64,000 nucleotides of DNA from Xenosphaeropsis pyriputrescens (lineage: Eukaryota > Ascomycota > Leotiomycetes > Phacidiales > Phacidiaceae), in the NCBI GenBank assembly GCA_022609375.1, contig JAGKQE010000003.1, positions 186,001-250,000 of the forward strand, read 5' to 3'. The position numbers and the translations under genes are program-made. The notes under the pieces are model-generated. The model ran no database searches. It saw only the letters and a program-made list of their open reading frames with translations, and was not told the DNA's origin. This document shows, piece by piece, positions 37,301-48,017 of the stretch (positions are counted from its first letter, which is position 1; each line of letters starts with the position of its first letter).

Positions 37301-40300
37301 GAACCTCGCCCTTCTAGTGCGAGGAGGCCTTTACTAAGTATGTATGTACTTGTACCACTGGCATGACGACGAGGGCAGGAAGAAGGGCGAGCGGGAGGCT
37401 AGAAGCGGGAATCCTTCTCCGCAGGGCTGATTAGACAGGTCGGATGGGGATGGGCATGGATGAGTCGTACGGGTAGGACGAGATGAGATGCTTTAACATC
37501 ATACGCCCATACAGCAGCATCTCCTGCCATGTCAGCGACAGGAAGATGTATTTCGGACCATGAGGCGGACGGTGGAGTTTCGAGATCGTTTGTCAAACCC
37601 CTCGATGCTTGACCCTCAACCCAGCGCCATCAGCTCAGCCCCATATATCTCTCATAGTAGTAGCATGAGTTACAAGTACTTATCAGATGAGATCTTTGCC
37701 ATCTCCTCGACTTGAATTGTCCGGACGTATACGCACAGGTGGCTAGCATGCCGCAAGCCAGAAAGCTTGAGCTCTTGAAACACCACATCTCCACGGCGCA
37801 ATGCTTGCGCCTGCACTGTATACTCATCGTCGTGCGCGTCTGGCAGGCCGCTTGCCCTTTACGAGTACATGAGCCTCTTCCCGTCACGCGGCACAAGGCA
37901 GATTCGGGAGCTCCCGTAATAGATATTCCATGCGCGGAATTAGACAAGGCAGACTCGAGGTTGCTGGAGAAGAATAGGTATCTACATAGGAGCAAAGTGA
38001 GGAGAGAAGGTGAAGTGAAGTGAAGTGAAGTGAAGTGAATGAGGTGAATGAAGTAAGGTGAAGTCAGGAGAATGGAACAATTGGGCCAAACTCAACCCCT
38101 TTCCTCATGCTGAGATTCTCTACCTAATACCTCGCCCTATCTTATCCCTTTGTAACTGCCTCAGTGGTCCATCTATCCGTCCATCCATCCACCCCATCCG
38201 CCATATCCCCCTCTTCCCCTGCCGCGCTTACGGCGTTCCGCAACGGAGGAATCCCAAGACACCACTCAGACATTTCAAGAGCCGACAACCACAACCACAA
38301 CCACAACCACCCAACCCCCAACTTAGCTAGAGTAATCATCCAATTCCGCCCTCACCGCCCACGGAATCCCATCATAACAAAAACCAGACTCAGGTTCAGG
38401 TTCGGAATCAGATTCGGAATCGGAATTGAGATTGGGATTGGGATTCATCGAGGCGGGGGAGAATTGCACGCGGGGAGGAGGGGGGTTGTGCCCTCGATTT
38501 GCATCGCATCGCAGAACGCTCGAGACTGTGTGATCGCCATGCGCAATCACAGGCAATACGGGTCTGAGCTGCTCCTGGAACCGACACCCAACCCAACCCA
38601 GCTCAGTTCAGTTCAGCTCAGTTTGATGGCCCACGTGAGTTTGGCTGTCGATCTGGGTTGGGGGTGTTGATTTGCATGTCTGGAGCCATATCTCGGTAGG
38701 GACTTGGGCTGTGTGATGCTGTGATGGGGATGTGCGTTGGTGTTGGTGTTGGTGTTGGCGTTGGTGGTAGCGGCAGCGTGGTGAATGGGGTGAGGGGATT
38801 TCGGCAGTGAGGGAGTTAGGGGGCGTTATTCTACAAGTAATATGTATGTGGCTTTCATGATGGAATGAGGATGAGGATGGGACGGAGATGAGGCCGGATC
38901 AATACTTTGCCTGGATTGAGATCTCTGGTACAGGAAGTACTAGACACTTCAGATCACTATGCTTCACGCACACCTGAACTGTAACTCTCCCAGATGAACA
39001 CCCATCTGTACAAGCCTCCTCGACCAATTCACTCGACTATTTAGGTACTGTAGCTCAACAAAGCAGTCCACCGATCACCTCGACCTAATTTCATCCTTCT
39101 GAGCTGTCTGTCTGATGTATGTATCTTCTATCTCTCTCACTTCAACCACTACACCATTAACCCCCATCTCAGCATCTCAACATCTCCATCCAACCCCGAA
39201 GCCAACAGCTACGCACGTAACACACCCCCTCATCCCAAATCAAATCAAATAAAAGCAACGCAAAGCCGCATCTAGCGCGCGGGAACAACCCTCCCACAAA
39301 ATCTGAAGGCGGACCGAAGCGCCAGCAGACACGCAGATCAAGGCTCGCCGGATACGGCATCCAAGCCCAAACCCGGCCCCAAGGACAAGCACGTAGACGT
39401 CTCATGTGCGTACGGATCTTCATCGCAACACCGCCGTATCTCCCACTCGACAAGCCCGCACCCGACGGAATCCTCACCCCACACAGTCCTCATTCCCCGA
39501 CGCAGATGCCGATCCCCAACGCAGCAGCCTCGCCGTCCGATCGCCGGCCGGTGTCGGTGCTTGCTTCCGCATCTGCGGCTTTTGACCTCCGATGTCAGCG
39601 GATGGGGTTGTAGGTTTGTGTGTATGTAAGTAAGGGCTCCGTAATGGGCGAGACAGCGTCGGGCGGCGGGTAAACACCGGTGATCATGTGTGCGCCAGTG
39701 AGTTTGTAAGCGGCGGTGGCAATGGCGATGATGGTGACGATGATCTCATAGCCAGCAGCTGTGATGGCGCGGATCACGGCGCTGAGCCTACTGCGGTCAA
39801 TGCCGACGACAGGCTCTCAAGTTCGTGAGTTTCCCGTGAGTTTTCTGCATATTTTGGGATTTTCTGGGAGAGTTCGTGTTGATGGGTGCATGGGTGGGAG
39901 GCTCCGTTGGTTTTGATGGGCCTTTGAGTTTTGGATGTTTGTCGCCGTGCGAGGTTGCACCTGTTTCTGGTGGGTGGACGAGTAGGTAAGTTTCGGCTTC
40001 GTGTTGGCTAGGTTTTTTCTTCTTGCGGATGGGGCCGTGTACTTTGAGGGTTTGTTTGTACGCACGTACTGTGTTGTATTTTGTTTGGGATGTGGGTTAT
40101 ACGAGGGAAGGGGATTTGAGGGTGAGATTTCCTGTGACTGTGATTTTGATTACTATCATAAGTGCAAAGTCTGTTTTTATATATATTGGGATATGTTTGG
40201 ACATAGGTAGGTACACGCAGTATAGGACTTGTACAGTGTAAAAGGTATTGCTCAAGTGTTCTTAGGTGCTCTTAGATGTATCTTTAAATGATATGCTTCG

Positions 40301-40404
40301 ATGCCATGATAAATTGCAATATAGATACAGCCAGTCCACAAACGCTCAATAAATACACGAAAAGATTAGAAGTACGAAGTATGCTCTACCGCCATGCCCA
40401 TGAC
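34333..40404. other. Gene-free region upstream of bZIP
   Basis: No supported gene in 6 kb. The first 812 nt (34333-35144) contain no ATG on the minus strand and are probably the long 5' leader and promoter of the bZIP gene. Further repeats are GCCAGT hexamers at about 35258-35290, GAGACTTTT units at about 36582-36623, GTGAA units at 38010-38039, ACCACA units near 38287-38309, a degenerate GGTTC/GGATT stretch at 38394-38448 and GTTGGT units at about 38736-38765. GTACTTGTA-type motifs recur near 35617, 36514, 37052, 37345, 37670 and 40228. Confidence 0.55.
38010..38039. repeat. GTGAA pentanucleotide repeat
   Basis: Six tandem units of the same pentamer found at 24961-24987, in gene-free DNA. 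Confidence 0.9.
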
Positions 40405-42366
40405 TCAACCAAAGACGATATTGAACCCCTTCTCCTGGCAAACCTGCCTCCAATCTCCCATCTCCCCCCTCTTCCACACCTCCTCAACAACCTCCCACGC
40501 CCGCCCAATATTACACATACCCTGCCTACTCTCAGAGCATATGAAAGCCCTCCTCGCCATCGCTCTATCACTCTCCTCAATGGCCTCGCAACTAGCCGTG
40601 AAAAGGGGCCAGAGCAACGCACTCATAGGCCCAGCCCAATCGACGACCTGCAGGCAGGCCAGAAGGGCAAGACGCGCGTGGCGCTGCACAAGGGAGCTGG
40701 TGCGCGGCTGCAGGCGGACCGTACGATGCAGGTAGACAATAGAGGCGTGACGGTAGGCCTCGGCGTTGTTGATGATGGACTGCAAGCGCGGATTGATGGC
40801 GTCGTCTTCGCGCAGTTCGGCCGTAGGGATGTACGGCGACCAGTTGTTCAGCGCGAGCTCGATGGCCGCCGAAGTCGTATCGAATTCCGTCCGCAGCACG
40901 GTCGCTTTCAGCGTGTTGCCTGATGCTTCTACTTCTGCTAGCTCTTGCCGTGCTGGTACTAGGTGTGACATGCGGTGGATTATGGGCCACAGGTCGGTCG
41001 CCATGCCTAGTAGTGTGTCGACTGCTGAGAGGGGGTTGGCTGGGGGGTTAGAGGTGCGTGGTATAGAGGAGAGAGAGGCCGGGAGGGAGGAAAGAGGGGA
41101 AGACCCGAAGGAGAGTGCGGCTATTACATCGTAGAAACGGAATGCCTGAAGAGTTTCAGTATTATTCCTTATAGCAGGTTGTAGTACTTACTCGTTCCAG
41201 AAAGAGACTTGTAGGATTTGACTCTTGACTCTTGAATCCAATCATAGTCATGGCTCCTCTGAGATGTCCGTTCACAATGTTTGCTGTTCCCCGTTGCACC
41301 AACTGATTCCTTAGCATAATCGCTTTTTCTGAGTCACTTGATATTCGACTTACCACTTCATAATACACAAGCAATATAATCGCAGCCATGATCTCGTCCC
41401 TGTTCGATTCACTCTGTTCTATGAGCTGAGACAGTCCTTGTAGAGCACGATTATGAAAGGTTAAGGATTTCTCTTCGTTCTCAATACCCCGGTATTCCAG
41501 ATGTGCACTTGACAATGCGAAGATGGCATTCATGACAGGAGTACTTGATGTAGAGAGCGGCAAAACCAATTGTTGAAAGGGATTTCCACAGTCTTCCTTG
41601 AAGACTATCAAGTGAGACATAACGTTGCAAAAATGGTCGACTAATGCTCTTCTGTTGTCTCGATTGGTGAATTCGAGGTACACAGGAGAGGTGAATTCGA
41701 GGAGAGGAGATATCACTGGTGAAGGAGCTATCATGGCCAAATCCGGATATGGACTGCGTGTTCGTGTGAACACTTTCAAAGAGCTTGACGGAAGTGGTGA
41801 TTCGAATCGAACTATTTCTTCATCTGCTTGAATGGTCGAGGAATCAAGAGCCTCAAACTCTGTAGACTGATTTGGAGGTAGGATTCCATAGTTATATTCA
41901 GATGATTCATCCCAGTACTCATCCGTATCCAGAATGGGAGAGTTGTTAGCATAATACAGGGGCGAATGCGGGTCTTGACTGTGTCCTTGTGCTGAATGCT
42001 GGGAAAACACAGAAGACCTCCTTCTTTTCCGTGGCTTCACCGGCTCATACTCGCACTTGCTACCCTTCTCAGTGCATCTGTCGCATCTCGGCCGTTCCTC
42101 ATTACACTTCTTCTTCTGTGAGTCATGTCAGGACGAATTTATGACAGCACGTGGCCGACTTATTTACCTTTTCTTTACTGCAAGTCCGTCAATAACTGTT
42201 CTCGAAATGAGGGATTCTGGAACTTACCAACTTATGCAGCCTATTCGGATCCAAGAACAATCATGCATTAGCTATGTTGTATTTCTCTGACGCAGGTACT
42301 ACACTTACCCGCTCTGGACCTTCTTTTCGGCTGCTTAGGAGGTGCAGGCTTATGGTATATCAACAT
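40405..42366 (-). CDS. Zn(II)2Cys6 transcription factor
   Basis: Five exons on the minus strand: 42366-42309, 42240-42228 (13 nt), 42177-42168 (10 nt), 42115-41192 and 41145-40405. Introns are 68, 50, 52 and 46 nt with GTAAGT/GTAAAT donors and TAG/CAG acceptors. The joined frame encodes 581 residues. The zinc cluster is assembled across exons 1 to 4 and has six cysteines at 21, 24, 31, 38, 41 and 48, that is C-x2-C-x6-C-x6-C-x2-C-x6-C, with the usual Lys/Arg-rich spacer. It is followed by a basic PRKRRR linker. From about residue 164 the protein matches the fungal-specific regulatory domain (Fungal_trans_2 style), with PLLEFTSPVYLEFTNRDNR and MNAIFALSSAHLEYRG-like helices. It is probably a nuclear pathway-specific regulator, target unknown. 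The cluster would be missed by gene finders that disallow microexons. Confidence 0.9.
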
Positions 42367-43667
42367 TTTGCCGTGCGAATGAGCGTCCTAGACATATTTC
42401 CGGGTACCGGGAATCGCCAGAGCACGCCGGCGCTGGAAAGAGGTACACGAGATAGTGTAGTAGCATACAACACAGTAAATATTGAGTTATAGAAGCTGCG
42501 ATGTCAATGGGAAATACGTGTTCGGAATATGTCCAAGTTGATTTCAGTCGTACAGGTCGAAGGGATAAATCTAGGCCTCACGTGGTCGATTTTCTTCTGG
42601 GGTAGACTTGTGGCTTATTTGTGGGGTTGGATAACTGGCGGGGTAAGGTTCGGATGGAGAGAAATCCCGTGTCGTGCCTAGGTTGGCGACGATGGCGCGA
42701 AGAATAGGAAATTGCTGCATTTCGGAAAGACAGATCATTGTGAGCAGTAATCGGATTCTGCAAAACAAGAGGTTTTTTTCCGCTACCATTCTTACCGTCA
42801 TCATTGTACTTTTTCGTATGTGTGTTGTGTGATTATAGAAATCATTGCCGTTGTTATTCGGAATATCGTCACATTTCTCAGAATTTTCCAGTCCAAGGGT
42901 CATCCTTTCACGAACTCATTGCCGAAATGTGTGTACAGTACATACATAGATACTGTACATGCTCCGATATATGGACCTAGGGTCTAGACACAACACGGTT
43001 CTGTTCATCGCATCTAGCACACCTATCACATCTACAGTTACATGCATCGTCCAGCTTCAATATCAATTAACATGCAATCACTGCCAGCCTTCTCGTCGGC
43101 GCCCCGGCTGGCAGCATATTATTGGCTGATACATGCTGCTGACTGCCTCCTTGGACCCCATCATGTAAGCCCGGAGGGCTGAATTCTATGGCTAACATGC
43201 TCGCACAGCGAGGAAAAGACTGCAAGACCGCGGGATGCAGAGAGTGCTGCTGTGGTACGATTGATGGCACTCCTTGAGCTGCACGCTGCTGCGCGCTGCT
43301 GCACGTGGGTATCGTTTATCATTTACCTTCTGCTCAGCTCCCACCTCCCATTTCCCAACTCTTCTTCTTCTTCTCTGTCTGTCTTGTTGTTATTCTCAGA
43401 CTGCAGCCTTATTGCTGTTCTCCGGTTTTCGTCCCCTTCGCCCTTCTGAAAACGCAGAACCTCTCATGGTTTGACTCGAAATCTTTGATTTGTGGCCGAA
43501 ACTCAGGAGCATTGATTTATTGAGGCCAGTGAGGTTGCACAATCGTCAGCCCTGTTTATCTGCGCCCGAAGATCGAGGATACATTTGCCTGGAGACCCGA
43601 GTTAGAACGACGTTGCTCTCAAGTCTAACCTGGATAATCACCAGCGGGACGTTCATATATTGCTGTT
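42367..43667. other. Divergent intergenic region
   Basis: Upstream DNA of the zinc-cluster gene (minus) and the cysteine-rich membrane protein gene (plus), both transcribed outward. No supported gene. A CT-rich tract at about 43330-43450 may be a promoter or leader of the plus-strand gene, and an unseen first exon encoding a signal peptide could be located here. Confidence 0.5.
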
Positions 43668-45152
43668 ATGGCACACATGGGAGATCCAGATCTTGGGATT
43701 CAGGGCTTCAAACGCGATGGAAATGCATGTCCTGCGGAATACTCTTTATGTCCGTCATCTCTTGGAGGAGGATGTTGCCCTTCAACTTTATCCTGTGGCA
43801 CGAGTAGCTGTTATGGAACAATGACTTCGTCACTGGCAGCTTGCTCTACTACCGGGTATGTTGCCTGTGATGTGCAAGAAGGAGGTAGTGTTATATGTTC
43901 ATTATTCTGTGCTCAGGCTCCGGTCTTGTTGAAAGCTTGCTGACGAGAGTTAGGTGGATGCTGTCCGTCGGGTTATCAGTGCAATCGAAACGGATGCATA
44001 GCGCCTACGGGAACATCTGTTTCCACTGCCATAGCTAGCTGTGCTACTGGATCTTACCTATGTCCAGCTTCTTTAGATTTCGGTTGCTGTGCTAATGGTT
44101 TCTCTTGTGGTCTAACAACTTGCTATGCCACTTGGACATCTACTGTCTCATTGACTCTTACTATCACAACTACAAATTCTGCTTCAAGTTTAAGCACCAT
44201 CACAACTGTGGTACAGACAGCATATATACCCAGTACACCAGCAGATGCTGGCACTACTTCTACTTCACTTGCAATCTCGAAGATAGCAGCATCAACTACA
44301 TCTGAAGCAGCTACCGGTACTTCTGTATCATCGGTTGGACTTACAAAATCTCAACGTGGCGGTATCATTGGGGGAGCCATCGCAGGTCTGCTCATTGTAA
44401 TGCTTCTAGCATTCATGACATTCATGATCCTACGTCGGCTCAGCCAAGCTGCTTCACAAGCATCTGGATCCGGAAATGACTCTGGTACTCGTTCTGATCA
44501 CAAAAGCCCACAAGCCATAAACAACTCCTTGGAGCCTCTTGTAACTTATGAGATTGAGAGCAATACTGTTCACCGTCCAACAGCTATTCATCCTACGAGC
44601 TCTCCACCCACAGGCTATTTCTCAGCACGGGATTTGCCACAGTTTTACTCCAGCAACGCTTGTGGATATACTCCGCTGCCTGATTCTGAGTCAGATGTGC
44701 GACAGCAAAATTCTAATCAGGCGTATGGCTTTTTTGACCGGACCTCCGGGTCGACAAGCAACAACGTGTCGCCTCCGTTGGAAGGTCGAGAGCGGAGTAT
44801 CAGTTTTGGACAGTCAGAATCGCAGCGTAGACCAAATCATATCCGGAATTGGAGTGATATTAGTGAGCAGAGCAATCAAAGTCAGCGTAGCAATGAAAGC
44901 TATGAACTTGACGCGACAGAGGCAGACAGACGAGGCAGCATACAAAGGGCCTTCGCAGGGTTTACGGATTTTCGAGTGACTTTGTCCAGAAAACGCAGTC
45001 GGAGAAAGAGCAGCCTGAGCACACGTAGCCCATTGGATAACGGGGAGTGGGCAAAGTCAGTTCAAGTGAGGTTGGATGATGTTGCCGAAGGACAAAAGTC
45101 AGAGAAAGGAATGAATAATGAGCACAATAAGGTAGAAGCGGGGAATGTCTAG
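43668..45152 (+). CDS. Cysteine-rich single-pass membrane protein
   Basis: Two exons, 43668-43884 and 43954-45152, with a 69-nt intron (branch GCTGAC, acceptor TTAG); 471 residues. The extracellular-type part (about 20-140) has three similar Cys-rich units with a (G/F)GCC(P/A)xxxxC core (GGGCCPSTLSC, GGGCCPSGYQC, FGCCANGFSC), each preceded by a C-P-A-(E/S)-type or related cysteine. A Ser/Thr-rich stalk follows, likely O-glycosylated, then one transmembrane helix at about 205-229 (GGIIGGAIAGLLIVMLLAFM) ending in RR. The cytosolic tail of about 240 residues is Ser- and Asn-rich. The architecture suggests a cell-wall or surface sensor like fungal Mid2/WSC proteins, but I cannot name a family. 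No signal peptide is visible at the chosen ATG, so the true 5' end may lie in a further upstream exon. Confidence 0.75.
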
Positions 45153-45643
45153 CGTCGAACGGGGCTTTGGAATAATAGAATATGATGAGATTTTATTATA
45201 AGCAACAATACAAATGTCAAGTGTTATCTCCGACGTTGTCCCAAAACATGAAGGGTTCTATCAGGGACGTCTCATCGGGTCGGACTTGAAATGGCTCGGA
45301 TCTGCACTAAGGAGACATTACAACGAAATACTCATTTTTCTTTTGCAAAAGAAATGTGTTTAGAATGAACTTTACATCAAATACCTTTACTAAAATGCTA
45401 TAAAATTTACAATTTTATACGTGTCGTAGATATATGTAGGGTATAAGTATAAACATAAGCAATGGTTTATCTCAACTGTCAGCCAGTGAGTCGCTTGGGT
45501 ATTAATATTTGATGGTGGATCAGGGAGGTTTGCCGCTAAGCTTGCAAAGGACGCTAAGATTATCGATAAGTGGCAGAAATATTTCTGGAGAAATGCAAAA
45601 GCGAGATCCCCCATCAATCTCACGAAATCAAATCCTCGCAAAT
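45153..45643. other. Intergenic region upstream of SDA1
   Basis: No gene seen. Contains the 3' flank of the membrane-protein gene and an AT-rich stretch around 45340-45440 before the SDA1 start. Confidence 0.6.
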
Positions 45644-48017
45644 ATGGTGAAAAAAAGAGTTGGAGCCTTGGAAAAGGTCGATGCCGATCTGTGTGTATCT
45701 CTATATGGAGGCAAAGATATACCAGTACTAATAGCAACAATAGTCCTAATTTACAGTATAAGATTCGTCGTGATCCTAAGTAAGTCTTGATTGAAGATAT
45801 TATCGTTGAGCTTTCACTAATTGATGGTAAAGGTCTTACAATGAGGACTTCCTGAATCAATATGGACAATACCAGTCGCAGAGAGACATCTTCATGTCCT
45901 CGCCGGCTGCTGCAACACATACCGGTATCGTCTCATTTCGCGATCTTATCGACTTCGTTTCTCATGTCGCCGATTGCTATCCCGAAGACACCGCCGATTT
46001 TCACAACGACTTGAAGACTATCTTGACTCTCCACCATGCAGAGCTGGAGAGCGAGTTACGCGAGAAGATTGTTGGGAGTTTGGTACTTCTCCGACGAAAA
46101 GAGATTATTGACTCGGCGGAATTATTGAACATCCTCTTTCCAATTCTTGTCTCCACACCCAGCAAGACTCTACGAACGCTCTTATTCCAAAAGATCCTTT
46201 CGGACTTGCGTACCTCGAATTCGAAGACACATAACCACAAACTCAACAGAACAATTCAGACAGTGCTCTACAACCTTCTCACGTCCGATCGTACTTCTTC
46301 CAAGGGTATCTGGGCTGTGAAGATCACACGTGAGATGTGGAAGCGTCAAATTTGGACAGATTCTAAGGCTGTAGAGATTATGAAGGAGGCTAGTTTGGCA
46401 GACAATGAGAAGGTTGTTGGTGGAGGTGTGCGGTTCTTCCTCGGAGGAGATAAGGAAAGAGAAGAGTTGGAAGACGACAGCAGTGACGAAGAAACCATTG
46501 ACATTGGCAAACTCAAGCATCAAGCTGGCATCAACAAGAAGACGAAGAAGAAGACTAAGAGTCTTGAAAAGGCTGTGGAGAAGGTCAGAAGACAGGAGAG
46601 AAAGAAGAAGCAGCCTCATCTTCTGAATTTCTCTGCACTTCATTTGCTTCACGACCCACAAGGTTTCGCAGAGACCCTCTATTCTAAACATCTTCACAGC
46701 GGCAAATCCAAGCTCAATTTGGAGCAGAAGCTTTTAGTGCTTCAACTTGTGTCACGTCTTGTGGGTCTTCACAAGCTGACCGTTATCTCTTTATATTCAT
46801 ACTTTACCAAATATCTTACACCTCGCCAACCTTCCGTCACCACATTCCTCGCCTGTCTTGCACAAGCGACACACAGTCTTGTGCCTCCCGATGCACTGGA
46901 GCCTTTAGTCCAGAAGATTGCCAATGAGTTCGTCTCTGAGGCTTCAGCATCCGAGGTTGCATCCGCAGGTCTTAACGCCATCCGTGAAATTTGTGTGCGT
47001 CAACCATTAGCTATGAACGATACACTGTTACAAGATTTGGTCATGTACAGAAAGAGTAAGGACAAGGGTACTATGATGGCTGCTAAAGGTCTGCTTTCGT
47101 TGTACAGAGAAGTTGGAGCAGATATGTTGAAGAAGCGCGACCGAGGCAAGGATGCCACGATGGGCATCAGAAGCGGAGCTATCAAGGAGCGTAGATTCGG
47201 TGAAGAAGAAGTTGGAGGCATCGAGGGCTTGGAACTTTTGGAAGAGTGGAAGGAGAATGAGAGAAAGCGAAAGCGCGTTGAGAGAGGTCTCCCCGAAGAG
47301 CTTGGTACAGACGAGGAAGAGGAAGACGACGAGGAGCAAGACTGGAATGCATGGGACGTTGAGTCCGATGCCAGTTCCGACTCTGGCGGCTGGATTAATG
47401 TCGAGTCTGATGCTGAAATTGAAATCAGCGACAGCGAAGACGAAAAGCCCGCAGCTAAGAAGGTTCGATTTGACAAGACAGCTGGCGCACCTGCCACCGC
47501 TGGGAAAGACGTAACGAAGACCGCCGAAGAGCAAGAGAAGGCCGATGTTGAGCTTGAAAAGAAGATCTCCTCCCTGGCAACCTCGCGTATCCTGACGCCA
47601 GCTGATCTGCAGAAATTGCAGGAGTTGCGCGCCGAGGCAGCCGTCAGCAAGTTGACAGGCCACCAACGACGCAAGGAGCTCGAGGCGCGCCATGCTGATG
47701 ATGCCCTGACTGCCGAGCAGATTGAGGGTCTCTCCAAGCTGCGCAAGTCAACCAAGGAGGAGATGATTGCCCTTGCACGCGAGGGTAAGGGTGATCGTAG
47801 TGAGCACAAGAGCACACAAGCCATTCGACGTGCCAAGAAGGAGGCTGAGGGTAAGAGTACTACGAACAAGGAAAAGTCCAGACAGAAGAACTTCATGATG
47901 ACGCTTGGTAAGGCCAAGTACAAGCAGAAGAGAAGTTTGACGCAGACTAGACGTGTGCTTAAGGGACATATTGAGAGAAGTAAGAGAGGCGGTAAGAGAG
48001 GTAATATCGGTATGTAG
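45644..48017 (+). CDS. sda1: SDA1, 60S ribosome biogenesis protein
   Basis: Conserved eukaryotic SDA1 protein, a nucleolar/nucleoplasmic factor needed for maturation and export of 60S pre-ribosomes and linked in yeast to G1 progression and actin organisation. Three exons: 45644-45690, 45744-45779 (36 nt) and 45833-48017, with two 53-nt introns; 755 residues against 767 in yeast. The start gives the expected family N-terminus: MVKKRVGALEKVDADL, then PNLQYKIRRDPKSY, which is spread over the first three exons. The N-terminal half is helical HEAT-like. A very acidic stretch (DEEEEDDEEQD) lies at about 521-531. The C-terminus has the SDA1 domain with conserved basic blocks (KESRQKNFMM-like and the Lys/Arg-rich end). 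The gene looks intact and housekeeping. The frame starting at 45894 alone would miss the first 48 residues. Confidence 0.95.

Noticed and set aside
47000..47923. 307-codon minus-strand ORF within SDA1
   Set aside because: Ser-rich antisense shadow of the Glu/Lys-rich C-terminal half of SDA1.
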